Below, one piece after another: positions 1-11,603 of a DNA stretch of 64,000 nucleotides. This DNA is from Actinomycetota bacterium. GTDB taxonomy: Bacteria > Actinomycetota > Actinomycetes > Actinomycetales > Microbacteriaceae. Position numbers and translations under genes: made by a program. The notes beneath the pieces were generated by a model. The model was not told where the DNA came from and did no database searches. It was given only the letters and a program-made list of their open reading frames with translations. How positions within the stretch are numbered: position 1 is the first letter of the stretch; each line of letters begins with the position of its first letter. Location: positions 1-64,000 of the forward strand of contig JAIUPK010000008.1 of assembly GCA_020160915.1 (NCBI GenBank), read 5' to 3'.

Positions 1-938
<938 letters not shown>

Positions 939-1281
939 TTATGCGCCATCGTTGCCTCCGGAATGGGAGGACGAACAACGACAAGTTTGAAACTGACAGA
1001 ACAAATCAATACTGACTTGCTTTGTTGTTTATATCTTTTCCAAAGGAATCCGGCCTACCGAAGTAGGCACGGGTTTTTGGCATTTGACATTGTGCACGCT
1101 GTTGAGTTCTCAAGGATCGGGCGCTCCTGACTTCCACCTCGCGGCTTCGTTTCAGGGCAACTGCTCTAACCTACCACCAGGACGCCGCAGTCGCTACTAG
1201 AGCAACTACATTCACTGGCTGGATTTGGTCCCTCTTGAGGCCGGGAAGCTCTGCGGCTTTCCCGCACCTTTGGGGTGACAA
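939..1281 (-). promoter_or_regulatory. rRNA operon leader with boxA-like motif and hairpins
   Basis: This gene-free stretch lies between the 16S start and the upstream promoter candidate. Read on the minus strand it contains CTTGAGAACTCAACAGCG (complement 1097-1114), a motif typical of actinobacterial rRNA leaders and spacers; a UUCG-capped stem GCCTAC-TTCG-GTAGGC (1053-1068); and a second stem, CGGGAA(A)GC/GCTTCCCG (1242-1264). Antitermination and RNase III processing signals are expected in such a leader. The roles are inferred from position and resemblance. Confidence 0.6.
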
Positions 1282-1287
1282 GGGATT

Positions 1288-1316
1288 ACATTACGTGGAT
1301 GTTACGCGCCCTGCAA
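1288..1316 (-). promoter_or_regulatory. Candidate rRNA promoter
   Basis: On the minus strand TTGCAG (complement 1311-1316) is followed after exactly 17 bases by TAATGT (complement 1288-1293). The -35 is good, the -10 keeps only the key T, A and final T. It would start the transcript near 1281 and sits just downstream of the tyrS stop. Other promoters in the leader cannot be excluded. Confidence 0.35.
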
Positions 1317-1351
1317 ATTACGGTGAATCCCGGGCGTGTCGTACGCGAAAC

Positions 1352-2659
1352 CTACTCGGCGAAGACGCCGGCGAGGGTCTTCTTGCCCCGTCGCAGCACG
1401 GCCATCCGGCCCGCCAGGAGCGAACCACCCAGCACGGATGCCTCGTCGTCCACCCGCACGTTGTTCACGTAGACGCCGCCCTCGCCGATCGAGCGGCGGG
1501 CCGCGGCGAGGCTCGGGGAGAGCCCGGTGTCCACCAGGAGCTGCGCGATGGTGGAGCTCGCCGGCGCGGTGGTGTGCGGCAGTTCACGCAGGGCCTGCTC
1601 GAGGGTGGCGTCATCCAGCGCCGACAGCTCACCCTGACCGAACAGGGCCGCGGCCGCCGCGATGGCCGCCTCGGTGGCCGCGACTCCGTGCACGAGCGAC
1701 GTGACCTCCCACGCGAGCACGCGCTGCGCCTCGCGCTTGAAGGGCTCGGCGGCGACGGCGCCCTCCAAACGCTCGATCTCGGCGCGTGTCAGGAAGGTGA
1801 AGATCTTGAGGCGCTCGATCACGTCGGCATCGTCGGTGTTGAGCCAGAACTGGTAGAACGCGTAGGGACTCGTCATCGCCGGATCGAGCCAGATCGCGTT
1901 GCCCTCGCTCTTGCCGAACTTGGTGCCGTCGGAGTTGGTGATCAGTGGCGTGCCGATGGCGTGCGCCGAGACGCCCTCCGCCTTGTGGATGAGATCGGTT
2001 CCGCTGGTGAGATTGCCCCACTGGTCGCTGCCGCCGGTCTGCAGTACGCAGCCGTAGCTGCGGTAGAGCTCGAGGAAGTCCATGCCCTGGAGGATCTGGT
2101 AGCTGAACTCGGTGTAGCTGATGCCCGCATCGGAGTTGAGACGGGCGCTGACGGCATCCTTCTTCAGCATCGTGCCGACCCGGAAGTGCTTGCCCACGTC
2201 ACGGAGGAAGTCGATCGCCGACAGGGGTGCCGTCCAGTCGAGGTTGTTGACGAGCCTGGCGGCGTTGTCGCCTTCGAAACTCAGGAACTTGGACACCTGC
2301 TGTTGGAGGTAGCCCACCCACTCGGCCACGACGGCAGCATCGTTCAGGGTGCGCTCCGCCGTCGGCCGAGGATCACCGATGAGGCCAGTGGAGCCCCCGA
2401 CGAGACCGAGGGGTCGGTGCCCGGCGAGCTGGAGTCTGCGCAGCAGCAGCAGCTGCACGAGGTTGCCCAGGTGCAGACTCGGAGCGGTCGGGTCGAATCC
2501 GCAGTAGTAGGTGATCGGCTCCCCCGCGAGCAGCTCGCGAAGCTCGTCCGCGTTGGTGGAGACATGCACGAGTCCCCGCCAGGTGATCTCGTCCCACACG
2601 GTATCGAAGGCGGGATCGTTGGCCTGACTGTGGAGCGATTCAGATGCGGTTGGAGGCAC
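1352..2659 (-). CDS. tyrS: Tyrosyl-tRNA synthetase
   Basis: The 435-residue product charges tRNA-Tyr with tyrosine in the cytoplasm. It is a class I synthetase of the bacterial TyrRS type: the HIGH signature appears as HLGN in PTAPSLHLGN about 70 residues in, and the KMSKS loop as KFGKS in the middle. The C-terminal 60 residues form an S4-like RNA-binding domain (SLAAARRSIGEGGVYVNNVRV-type start). Length matches the family. A GTG start is used; no earlier in-frame start fits family alignments. The gene lies directly upstream of the rRNA operon on the same strand, and its stop is about 35 bases from the candidate rRNA -35. Confidence 0.97.
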   Translation of the reverse strand: MPPTASESLHSQANDPAFDTVWDEITWRGLVHVSTNADELRELLAGEPITYYCGFDPTAPSLHLGNLVQLLLLRRLQLAGHRPLGLVGGSTGLIGDPRPTAERTLNDAAVVAEWVGYLQQQVSKFLSFEGDNAARLVNNLDWTAPLSAIDFLRDVGKHFRVGTMLKKDAVSARLNSDAGISYTEFSYQILQGMDFLELYRSYGCVLQTGGSDQWGNLTSGTDLIHKAEGVSAHAIGTPLITNSDGTKFGKSEGNAIWLDPAMTSPYAFYQFWLNTDDADVIERLKIFTFLTRAEIERLEGAVAAEPFKREAQRVLAWEVTSLVHGVAATEAAIAAAAALFGQGELSALDDATLEQALRELPHTTAPASSTIAQLLVDTGLSPSLAAARRSIGEGGVYVNNVRVDDEASVLGGSLLAGRMAVLRRGKKTLAGVFAE

Positions 2660-2708
2660 GGGTTCAACCGTACCGGAGGTTCGCGGGCATGACGCGGCGT
2701 CCGGGATT

Positions 2709-2780
2709 AAGCTTCAAGGCTTGATATGGCTCATATCTAGTGCCTAGACTTGATTCGGCTTAGATCAAGCCTGAAAGCTT
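2709..2780. promoter_or_regulatory. Large inverted repeat, probable operator of the SatD-like gene
   Basis: Two 17-base arms, 2709-2725 and 2764-2780, are reverse complements at 15 of 17 positions (left arm begins AAGCTTCAAGG, right arm ends CTGAAAGCTT). Inside them a second CTTGAT/ATCAAG pair occurs at 2749-2754 and 2764-2769. The region lies between tyrS and the divergent SatD-like gene and overlaps its promoter candidate and ribosome-binding region, so autoregulation by that DNA-binding protein is the natural inference. Confidence 0.55.
2721..2750 (+). promoter_or_regulatory. Candidate promoter of the SatD-like operon
   Basis: TTGATA (2721-2726) and TAGACT (2745-2750) are separated by 18 bases, giving a start near 2757. 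The -35 box is contained in the left arm of the inverted repeat, so a bound repressor would cover it. Confidence 0.45.
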
Positions 2781-2790
2781 GAGGGACATC

Positions 2791-3405
2791 ATGTTCATCA
2801 TCACCGCTGACCAGATCGACAGTCGCCACCTCGACGACCTCGCCGGCTCGACCATAGCCCGCCTCAACACGCGCTACGAGGGCGAGTTGGCGCTGCCCGT
2901 CGACCGCAATGCCGGCGACGAGATCCAGGCCCTCGTCGGCCGAGGCGATGCGGCCCTCGCGATCATCGCCGACCTGACCCGCACGGGACAGTGGAGCGTC
3001 GGATGCGGGATCGGTCGGGTGCGCACCCCCCTGCCCGCGAACACCCGGGAGGCCGCCGGACCCGGGTTCGTCGCGGCCAGGACCGCGGTCGACCGGTCCA
3101 AGCGCGCACCGCTGAGGTTCGCCCTCGAGAGCGAGACCCTCGGCGCCGCCGAGCATGCCGAGGCGCTCATCGACCTCATGCTGCTGGTTCGCGCGCGTCG
3201 CAGCTTGGAGGGTTGGGAGCTGTTCGACCTCATCTCCGAGGGGCTCACGCAGTCCGACGCCGCCACCCGGCTGGGGATCAGCCCGCAGGCTGCCAGCCAA
3301 CGAGCGCGCGCCGCGGGCATCCGGCAGGAGCTCTCGGCACTGCCAGCTCTCGCGGCGGTGCTCTCCCAGGTTGACGGTGCCGACGCGCACAATGGGGAAT
3401 CATGA
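2791..3405 (+). CDS. SatD-like DNA-binding protein
   Basis: This 204-residue protein resembles the SatD family: the N-terminus MFIITADQIDSR fits the family's characteristic start, and residues about 145-185 hold a helix-turn-helix of the form GLTQSDAATRLGISPQAASQRAR. The ATG at 2791 is preferred over an upstream in-frame TTG because a GAGGG sequence lies about six bases before it. The stop overlaps the next start by four bases (ATGA), so both genes form one operon. The upstream inverted repeat suggests self-control. The biological role of such pairs is not established; I assign only a regulatory function. Confidence 0.75.
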   Translation: MFIITADQIDSRHLDDLAGSTIARLNTRYEGELALPVDRNAGDEIQALVGRGDAALAIIADLTRTGQWSVGCGIGRVRTPLPANTREAAGPGFVAARTAVDRSKRAPLRFALESETLGAAEHAEALIDLMLLVRARRSLEGWELFDLISEGLTQSDAATRLGISPQAASQRARAAGIRQELSALPALAAVLSQVDGADAHNGES

Positions 3406-3947
3406 TCCCCGTCGTTCTGGCCATCGCAGCTGGCGTCGCCCTCGCCTTCGCCGTCGTGGCGACGTCCCCACGACGGCATTGGTTCGCCATACCGTCGGCG
3501 GTGATAGTGCTGCTCGCGATCCTCGTTCCGCTGGTCGCGCCCGCGGGCAGCGGGCCGAACTGGCTCGGCGTCGTCGCGGCGGTGCTGTTCGGGGCAGTGG
3601 GGGTGGTCGGCGGCAGCCCCGTGGTGGGCCTGGTGCTGCGGTTCGCCCAGGGCAGCGTCATCCTCGGCGAGCACGGCGGCATCGTCGTCTCGAGCGACGG
3701 CGGCCTCACCCCGCGGCACGAGATCCTGCGCGGGGGCGCCACGATCGGCTACCTGGAGCGGGTCGCGCTGCTCGGAGCCGTCGCGGCCGGCCAGGCCGCC
3801 GCGGTCGCGGTGATCGTAGCGATCAAGGGCCTCGGCCGGTTCTCGGAACTCGACGGCAGCGAGGCACGGGAGCGGTTCATCATCGGCACGCTCACCAGCC
3901 TGATCTGGGCGGGAGCCTGCGCGGCGGCAGCTGTGCTCGCCGCCTAG
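3402..3947 (+). CDS. Integral membrane protein paired with SatD-like regulator
   Basis: The 181-residue product has about five hydrophobic segments (near residues 1-20, 28-48, 55-80, 122-142 and 162-181) and a short polar loop between the third and fourth. No enzymatic motif is visible. Its start codon overlaps the SatD-like stop by four bases, which implies translational coupling and a shared function, for example a membrane effector or sensor controlled by the regulator. I do not recognise a named family. The gene ends two bases before the converging glycosylase stop. Confidence 0.7.
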   Translation: MIPVVLAIAAGVALAFAVVATSPRRHWFAIPSAVIVLLAILVPLVAPAGSGPNWLGVVAAVLFGAVGVVGGSPVVGLVLRFAQGSVILGEHGGIVVSSDGGLTPRHEILRGGATIGYLERVALLGAVAAGQAAAVAVIVAIKGLGRFSELDGSEARERFIIGTLTSLIWAGACAAAAVLAA

Positions 3948-4530
3948 GACTAGCGGATCGCCTTCGGGTGACGCTTGTACGGTGAGACCGTCGGGTCGCC
4001 GGGGATCCAGAAGCGCCACGGGAAAGCCGCTCCTCCCCCGGCGCCGGAGACGCCCGTGCGCGGTCCCTGCGCGAATGGCGCCGGGCTCTCGGCGGGAGTG
4101 AAACGCACCCGCCCGTTCGCGACGCTGGATCCGCCGTCGGCGAGAGTGATCCCCAGTGCGACGGTGAGGCGGGCCGGGCCCCGCGCGAGGTCGGCATCCG
4201 TGCGACTCGTCGTGCGGCGCATCCGGGCGACCTCGATGCCGTCGACGATCTCGCCCGCACGCAGCAGCACGGCGGATGCCTCACCGTCGGGCGAGCACAC
4301 GATGTTGGCGCACACGTGCATGCCGTAGGTGAAGTACGTGTACAGGCGCCCGGGCGGACCGAACATCACCTCGGTTCGCGGCGTCGGCCCACGGAAGGCG
4401 TGCGACCCGGGGTCGGTCTCGCCCTGGTACGCCTCCACCTCGGTGAGGCGCAGGGTGACACCGTCGACGGTCAGGTGGCCGCCGAGCAGCAGGGGCGCGA
4501 CCTCGAGGGCCGGCCGGGACAGCAGCGTCT

Positions 4531-6116
<1,586 letters not shown>

Positions 6117-6141
6117 TCAGTCTAGGGATGGGTCTGCTGGC

Positions 6142-6174
6142 GGTTTCGATACGCCGCTTCGCGGCTACCCAACC
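6142..6174. repeat. Imperfect palindromic intergenic repeat
   Basis: A 33-base imperfect palindrome runs from GGTTTCGATACG to CTACCCAACC with a GCCGC-TTC-GCGGC core. It fills most of the space between argF and argH. Its form resembles short palindromic elements that I recall as common in Microbacteriaceae intergenic regions; only one copy was noticed in this window. It could act as an RNA stem that moderates read-through between the two genes. Confidence 0.55.
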
Positions 6175-6177
6175 GGC

Positions 6178-7098
6178 CTACTGCTCGAGCAGCCAGACGA
6201 GCAGCGCCTTCTGGGCGTGCAGCCGGTTCTCCGCCTCGTCCCAGATCACGCTCTGCGGACCGTCGATGACCTCGCCCGTCACCTCGTAGCCACGGTCGGC
6301 CGGCAAGCAGTGCAGGAAGATCGCATCGGGCTTCGCGAGAGCCATCATGTCGGCGTCGACCTTGTAGGGCGAGAGGGATGCCACGCGCGCCGCTTTCTCC
6401 TCCTCCTTGCCCATCGAGACCCAGGTGTCCGTCACCACGACGTCGACACCCGCGACCGCCTCGAGCGGGTCGGTGTAGATGGTCACCGAGCCGCCGGTCT
6501 GCACGGCGATCGCGTCGGCATCCGAGACGATGCGCTCGTCGGGCATGTAGTCGGCCGGGCAGGCGATGCGCACGTGCATTCCGGCCGTCGCACCCGCGAG
6601 CAGGTACGAGTGCACCATGTTGTCGGCACCGTCGCCCAGGAAGGCGAGCGTGAGGCCGGCGAGGGTGCCCTTGTGCTCGCGGATCGTCAGCAGGTCGGCG
6701 AGCAGCTGGCACGGGTGGAACTCGTCGCTCAGGGCGTTGATGACCGGCACCGTCGTGTCGGCGGCCATCTCGACCAGTCCCGACTGCGCGTAGGTGCGCC
6801 AGACGATCGCCGCGACCTGGCGCTCGAGCACGCGTGCCGTGTCCGACGCCGTCTCCTTGCCGCCGAGCTGGCTGTTGGCCGTGGAGATGATGAGCGGCAC
6901 TCCCCCGAGGTCGGCGATGCCCACAGCGAACGAGACCCGCGTGCGTGTCGACGACTTGTCGAAGATCACGGCAACCGTCTGCGGCCCGGCGAGAGGCTTG
7001 CGACCCCAGCGGTCCGCCTTGATCTGCTCGGCCAGGTCGAGAATCGCGGTCTGCTCGGCCTGGGTCAGGTCGTCGTCGCGGAGGAAGTGGCGGGTCAT
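6178..7098 (-). CDS. argF: Ornithine carbamoyltransferase
   Basis: ArgF transfers the carbamoyl group from carbamoyl phosphate to ornithine, forming citrulline in the cytoplasm. The 306-residue protein carries the carbamoyl-phosphate motif SSTRTR near residue 50, the HPCQ motif (SDEFHPCQLLADL) and the ornithine-binding HCLP motif near residue 265. Its ATG overlaps the argD stop by four bases (ATGA). It is the last gene of the continuous argCJBDF run. Confidence 0.97.
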   Translation of the reverse strand: MTRHFLRDDDLTQAEQTAILDLAEQIKADRWGRKPLAGPQTVAVIFDKSSTRTRVSFAVGIADLGGVPLIISTANSQLGGKETASDTARVLERQVAAIVWRTYAQSGLVEMAADTTVPVINALSDEFHPCQLLADLLTIREHKGTLAGLTLAFLGDGADNMVHSYLLAGATAGMHVRIACPADYMPDERIVSDADAIAVQTGGSVTIYTDPLEAVAGVDVVVTDTWVSMGKEEEKAARVASLSPYKVDADMMALAKPDAIFLHCLPADRGYEVTGEVIDGPQSVIWDEAENRLHAQKALLVWLLEQ

Positions 7099-8258
7099 GC
7101 GGTGGCCTCGCTTACGTGGGTGAGTGCTGCTGTGAACTTGTCAATGAACTCGGCGATCTCGGCATCGCCGATGATCAGGGGCGGCGCGAGACGGATGCTC
7201 GCGTCGTTCGGCGCGTTGATGATCAGTCCCAGCTCCAGGGCTCTCGCCACCACCGCGGGGGCGACATCGTCAGACAACCCCACCCCGATGAGCAGGCCGC
7301 GGCCACGCACCTCTTCGACCAACGGCAGGCCGACGATCGCGGCACGAAGCTGCTCTCCACGTGTCGCAGCGTTGTCGACCAGACCCGCACGCTCGATCTC
7401 CCCGAGCACCGCGTTCGAGGCCGCCGTCGCCAGCGGGTTGCCGCCGAACGTGCTGCCGTGTTGACCGGCCGTGAACAGGTCGGATGCCGCGCCAAAGGTG
7501 ACGAGCGCCCCGATCGGCACTCCGCCGCCGATGCCTTTGGCCACGGCAATCGCGTCGGGCACGATCCCCGCCTGCTGGAACGCCCACCACGTGCCGGTGC
7601 GACCGGCTCCCGTCTGGATCTCGTCGAGGATGAGCAGGGCGCCGTGGCGAGCCGTGATGTCCCGCGCCGCTGCGAGGTAGCCCTCGGGGAGGTCGATGAC
7701 GCCGGCCTCACCCTTGATCGGCTCGATGACTACCGCCGCGACATCCGGGCCGATGGCTCGCTCGAGCGCCTCGATGGTCGAGTCGATGTGCTCGACGTTG
7801 GGCACCAGGGGCTCGAACGGCTCGCGCAGCGCCGGCTTGCCGGTGAGTGAGAGCGAGCCCATGGTGCGCCCGTGGAACGAGTTGTTGAGGGCGATGATGC
7901 GCGGCCGGCCGGTGCGGCGGGCGAGCTTGATGGCGGCCTCGATCGCCTCGGCACCGGAGTTGCAGAAGTAGACGCGGTCGCCGCCGGTCAGGCGGGTGAG
8001 GCGGGCGGCGAGCTCCAGCTGCGGCGGGTTGGCGAAGTAGTTGGAGACGTGCGCGACTGTCGCGATCTGCCGGCTGACGGCATCCACCAGCACGGGATGC
8101 GCGTGCCCCAAGGCATTGACCGCGATACCCGCGAGGAAGTCGAGATACTTCGCACCGGTGTCATCCCAGACGTAGCAGCCCTCGCCGCGCACCAACTCGC
8201 GCGACGGTAGGGCGGCCGACTTCATGATCTTCGCCGAGTACTCGTCCTGCCAGGTCAT
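7095..8258 (-). CDS. argD: Acetylornithine aminotransferase
   Basis: A 387-residue PLP-dependent class III aminotransferase that converts N-acetylglutamate semialdehyde to N-acetylornithine. Visible signatures are the glycine-rich [16 protein letters not shown], the [15 protein letters not shown] segment and the PLP lysine in VAKGIGGG. The start at 8258 follows GGAGGTGG with seven bases of spacing and overlaps the argB stop by four bases; a longer reading frame upstream is only the shadow of argB. Confidence 0.96.
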   Translation of the reverse strand: MTWQDEYSAKIMKSAALPSRELVRGEGCYVWDDTGAKYLDFLAGIAVNALGHAHPVLVDAVSRQIATVAHVSNYFANPPQLELAARLTRLTGGDRVYFCNSGAEAIEAAIKLARRTGRPRIIALNNSFHGRTMGSLSLTGKPALREPFEPLVPNVEHIDSTIEALERAIGPDVAAVVIEPIKGEAGVIDLPEGYLAAARDITARHGALLILDEIQTGAGRTGTWWAFQQAGIVPDAIAVAKGIGGGVPIGALVTFGAASDLFTAGQHGSTFGGNPLATAASNAVLGEIERAGLVDNAATRGEQLRAAIVGLPLVEEVRGRGLLIGVGLSDDVAPAVVARALELGLIINAPNDASIRLAPPLIIGDAEIAEFIDKFTAALTHVSEATA

Positions 8259-9145
8259 GCGGGTACCACCTCCGTGCCGATGCCCTGCTGGGTGAAGACC
8301 TCGAGCAGGATCGAGTGCGGCTCGCGGCCGTCGATGATGGCTGCCTTCGCCACTCCCCCGGCGACGGCCTCGAGGCACGCCGCCATCTTGGGGATCATGC
8401 CCGACTCGAGGCTCGGCAGCAGGGCCTCGAGCTCGGTCGTGGTGATGATCGAGACAAGCGAGTCCCGGTTGGGCCAGTCGCTGTAGAGACCGGCAACGTC
8501 GGTGAGGATCACGAGCTTGGCAGCGCCGAGCGCCACCGCGAGCGACGCTGCAGCCGAGTCGGCATTGACGTTGAGCAGCCCGTCGGGCCCGTTCGCCACT
8601 GTCGAGATGACGGGGATGCGCCCGGCGGCTACCTCCAGCAGCACCGCCGCCGGATCGACCGAGGTCACATCGCCGACGAGGCCGAGATCCACGAGTTCGC
8701 CGTCGACGACGGTCGCTCGCTGTTCGCCGGTGAACAGTCCGTACTGGTCACCCGAGATGCCCTCGGCGAGGTAGGCGTGCTCGGTGATGCTGTGCTCATT
8801 GATCAGGCCGACCAGCTCACCGCCGACCTGTTCGGCGAGTACCTGTCTGATCACCGGCATCGACTCCGGAGTAGTGACTCGGTAGCCGCCCTTGAATTCG
8901 CTCGGGATGCCGCGGCGCGTCAACTCGGCGGTGATCTGCGGGCCGCCCCCGTGCACCACCACGGGCTTCACGCCCGCGAAGCGCAGGTACGCCATGTCCT
9001 CGGCGAAGGCGCGCTTGAGGTCATCGTCGACCATCGCGTTGCCGCCGAACTTGACCACGATGATCTCGTCGTGGAACCGCTTCAGCCACGGCAGCGATTC
9101 GATGAGCACAGCGGCCTTCGCGGCCGCCTGATCCTGGCTGACCAT
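8255..9145 (-). CDS. argB: Acetylglutamate kinase
   Basis: ArgB phosphorylates N-acetylglutamate, the usual arginine-feedback-controlled step. The 296-residue protein shows the amino-acid kinase motifs VVKFGGNAM near residue 30, [10 protein letters not shown] near 65, and the nucleotide-binding [10 protein letters not shown]. Its start overlaps the argJ stop by one base and its own stop overlaps argD, consistent with coupled translation. An N-terminal helix (about 25 residues before the kinase fold) is the feature commonly linked to arginine-sensitive hexameric kinases, so feedback inhibition is plausible. Confidence 0.97.
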   Translation of the reverse strand: MVSQDQAAAKAAVLIESLPWLKRFHDEIIVVKFGGNAMVDDDLKRAFAEDMAYLRFAGVKPVVVHGGGPQITAELTRRGIPSEFKGGYRVTTPESMPVIRQVLAEQVGGELVGLINEHSITEHAYLAEGISGDQYGLFTGEQRATVVDGELVDLGLVGDVTSVDPAAVLLEVAAGRIPVISTVANGPDGLLNVNADSAAASLAVALGAAKLVILTDVAGLYSDWPNRDSLVSIITTTELEALLPSLESGMIPKMAACLEAVAGGVAKAAIIDGREPHSILLEVFTQQGIGTEVVPA

Positions 9146-10293
9146 CAGCTGGAGTACGCCGAGTTCTCGTGCACGTAGTCGTGCGTGAGATCGTTCGTGA
9201 GGATCGTCGCCGTGTGCTCGCCCGACTTGAGGTCGATGGTGAGGTCCACGCGGCGCGGTGACAGGTCGACGTCGGTACGCGGCCGGTCGGGTGCGCCGGC
9301 GTGGCAGACCCGCACCCCGTTCATGCTCACGTCGACGTCGTACGGGTCGAAGGCGGCATCCGTGGTTCCGATGGCGGCGAGCACCCGGCCCCAGTTGGGG
9401 TCGTTGCCGAAGACCGCGGCCTTGAACAGGTTGTTGCGGGCCACCGAGCGACCGACCTCGACCGCGTCATCCTCGGTTGCCGCGCCGACTACCTCGATGC
9501 GGATGTCGTGGCTGGCCCCCTCCGCGTCGCCCTGCAGCTGCTCGGCGAGGTCGACGCACACGGCGGTCAGCACCTGGGTGAACGCGTCGAGCTCCGGCTC
9601 CACGCCGGATGCGCCGCTCGCCAGCAGCGACACCTGGTCGTTGGTGGACATGCAGCCGTCGGAGTCGAGGCGGTCGAAACTGACGCGGGTCGCGTGGCGC
9701 AGCGCGATGTCGAGTTCGGCGCTCGAGAGCACGACGTCGGTGGTGATGACCACGAGCATCGTCGCGAGGCCCGGCGCGAGCATGCCCGCACCCTTCGCCA
9801 TGCCGCCGACCGTGTAGCCGTTGCCCTGCTTGATCGAGCGCTTCGGCTTCGAGTCGGTCGTCATGATCGCGAGGCTCGCCTCCTCGCCGTGGTCGCCGAG
9901 AGCGGCGGCCGCGAGTTCCACCCCCGCGAGCACCTTGTCGAGGGGAAGCTGGTCGCCGATCAACCCGGTCGAGCAGACGAGCACGTCACCCGAGCTGATG
10001 CCGAGCGCGAAGGCCACCGCCTCGGCCGTGGAGTGCGTCACCTGGAAGCCCTGCGCGCCGGTGAAGCAGTTCGCTCCCCCGGAGTTGAGCACGATCGCGC
10101 TCGCGGTGCCGTCGGCGATGGCCTGCTGCGACCAGATGATCGGGTTCGCCTTCGACCGGTTGCTCGTGAACACGGCTGCGGCGTTGGCCAGCGGACCCCG
10201 ATTGACCACGAGGGCGAAGTCCAGCCCCCCGCTCGACTTGAGACCCGCGGTCACGCCCGCCGCCTCGAAACCCTTTGCCGCTGTCACACTCAC
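9145..10293 (-). CDS. argJ: Glutamate N-acetyltransferase / ornithine acetyltransferase
   Basis: ArgJ recycles the acetyl group from N-acetylornithine to glutamate. The 382-residue precursor contains the autoproteolysis site near residue 180: [15 protein letters not shown], where the threonine of ATML becomes the nucleophile of the beta chain. The C-terminus HENSAYSS is typical. The GTG at 10293 overlaps the argC stop (GTGA); another GTG lies two codons later. Presence of ArgJ implies the cyclic acetyl pathway. The product is usually a self-cleaved heterotetramer. Confidence 0.96.
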   Translation of the reverse strand: MSVTAAKGFEAAGVTAGLKSSGGLDFALVVNRGPLANAAAVFTSNRSKANPIIWSQQAIADGTASAIVLNSGGANCFTGAQGFQVTHSTAEAVAFALGISSGDVLVCSTGLIGDQLPLDKVLAGVELAAAALGDHGEEASLAIMTTDSKPKRSIKQGNGYTVGGMAKGAGMLAPGLATMLVVITTDVVLSSAELDIALRHATRVSFDRLDSDGCMSTNDQVSLLASGASGVEPELDAFTQVLTAVCVDLAEQLQGDAEGASHDIRIEVVGAATEDDAVEVGRSVARNNLFKAAVFGNDPNWGRVLAAIGTTDAAFDPYDVDVSMNGVRVCHAGAPDRPRTDVDLSPRRVDLTIDLKSGEHTATILTNDLTHDYVHENSAYSS

Positions 10294-11336
10294 GGTGCCA
10301 CCCCATCCACAGTCAGTCCCGTCGTCTCCGGCAGCCCCAGGGCGATGTTCGCCGACTGGATCGCCGCCCCCGCGGTGCCCTTCACAAGATTGTCGATCGC
10401 GCTCACCGCGACCACGCGTCCCGCCGCCTCGTCGATCGCGAGCCCGATCAGAGCGGTGTTGGCGCCCACAGTATCGGCCGTGCGCGGGAACTGGCCCGCC
10501 GGAAGCAGGTGCACGAACGGCTCGTCCGCATAGGCCTGCTCCCACGCATCCCGCACCTGAGTCGCGGTGGTGCCGGGCACCAGCCGTGCCGTCGACGTCG
10601 CGAGGATGCCACGGCTCATCGGCACCAGCACCGGAGTGAACGACACGCTCACGCCGACGCCGCCGGCCGCCGTCAAGTTCTGGATGATCTCGGGCGTGTG
10701 CCGATGGATGCCGCCCACCTGGTAGGCGTGAGCGGAGCCGATCAGTTCGCTGGCCAGCAGATCGGTGCGCAGGGTCCTACCCGCACCCGACGGTCCGACG
10801 GCGAGAACGGCGACGAGGTCGCTCGGCTCGATGACGCCTGCCCGGATGCCCGGGGCCAGGGCCAACGTGATGGCCGTGACGTTGCATCCCGGAACCGCGA
10901 TGCGCTTGCTGCCCGTGAGCGCGCTGCGCTGAGTGCCGCCGGACGCGAGCAGCAACTCGGGCAAGCCGTAGTCCCAGGCGCCGAAGAACTCGCCTCCGTA
11001 GAAGGCCTCCCACGCCGAGGGGTCGGTGAGACGGTGGTCGGCGCCGCAATCCACGACCAGCGTGTCGGCCGGTAGATCACGGGTGACCTCACCCGACTTG
11101 CCGTGCGGCAGTGCCAGGAACACGACGTCATGGCCGGCGAGAGTCGCGGCATCCGTCGGCTGAAGCTCCAGGTGCGCGAGCGACCGCAGGTGCGGCTGCA
11201 CGGCACCCAGTGACTGGCCGGCATTCTGGAACGCGGTCACCGTGGTGACAGCGAAATCGGGGTGCGCCGAGAGCAGTCTCAGCACCTCACCCCCGGCGTA
11301 GCCGCTGGCACCAGCGACGGCAACCGACAAGGACAT
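10290..11336 (-). CDS. argC: N-acetyl-gamma-glutamyl-phosphate reductase
   Basis: The 348-residue enzyme reduces N-acetylglutamyl phosphate with NADPH. The N-terminal Rossmann motif [14 protein letters not shown] begins at about residue 9, and the catalytic cysteine lies in [15 protein letters not shown] near residue 150. ATG at 11336 is the first gene of the arg operon. A structured 95-base region separates it from an upstream arginine-rich short ORF, described separately, which may control it. Confidence 0.97.
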   Translation of the reverse strand: MSLSVAVAGASGYAGGEVLRLLSAHPDFAVTTVTAFQNAGQSLGAVQPHLRSLAHLELQPTDAATLAGHDVVFLALPHGKSGEVTRDLPADTLVVDCGADHRLTDPSAWEAFYGGEFFGAWDYGLPELLLASGGTQRSALTGSKRIAVPGCNVTAITLALAPGIRAGVIEPSDLVAVLAVGPSGAGRTLRTDLLASELIGSAHAYQVGGIHRHTPEIIQNLTAAGGVGVSVSFTPVLVPMSRGILATSTARLVPGTTATQVRDAWEQAYADEPFVHLLPAGQFPRTADTVGANTALIGLAIDEAAGRVVAVSAIDNLVKGTAGAAIQSANIALGLPETTGLTVDGVAP

Positions 11337-11387
11337 GGCTCTACCTTAATGAGAGACGGACGAGGGGATGACGCGGCGGGGGCTCAG

Positions 11388-11452
11388 GCGACCGCAGAGA
11401 AAAGGACTCCCGGTCGCAGACGAGACACCGCCTAGCGTCGCTCGTCGCGACG
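11388..11452 (-). promoter_or_regulatory. Alternative stem-loops between arg leader ORF and argC
   Basis: Three stems are possible in the minus-strand RNA. Stem A: CGTCGC/GCGACG inside the final arginine codons (11436-11441 with 11447-11452). Stem B: GACGAG/CTCGTC (11441-11446 with 11419-11424), which is incompatible with A. Stem C: GCGACCG/CGGTCGC (11411-11417 with 11388-11394) with a 16-base loop containing TTTTCTCT. A ribosome paused at the arginine codons would melt A and B. No perfect terminator U-tract follows C, so the mechanism is open. Confidence 0.4.
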
Positions 11453-11509
11453 TCGGCGCAGCACAACGGTCGGCGCGAAGCGCTCGAGGGTGCGGGTGAA
11501 GCCGGTCAC
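11432..11509 (-). CDS. Candidate arginine-rich leader peptide of the arg operon
   Basis: A 25-codon ORF starts with GTG at 11509 and stops with TAG at 11432, 95 bases before argC. The peptide begins MTGFTRTLERF and ends LRRRRDERR: 8 of 25 residues are arginine, with four in a row and two more immediately before the stop. No ribosome-binding site precedes it, but TACGCT (complement 11517-11522) is placed so that the transcript would begin at the GTG itself, as in leaderless actinobacterial mRNAs. The layout is that of a transcription- or translation-attenuating leader sensing charged tRNA-Arg. Confidence 0.45.
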   Translation of the reverse strand: MTGFTRTLERFAPTVVLRRRRDERR

Positions 11510-11603
11510 GTGACCGAGCGTACCCCCATCCCGTTGGACAGCGCGAATCGCTACGCTGATGATCGATGCTCACCAGGAGCACCACCAGAACACAGGAGAA
11601 CCC

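Noticed and set aside
1235..2692. 485-codon plus-strand ORF opposite tyrS
   Set aside because: It mirrors the tyrS codons, is composed of Arg/Gly/Glu-rich shadow sequence with no domain, and tyrS on the other strand is certain.
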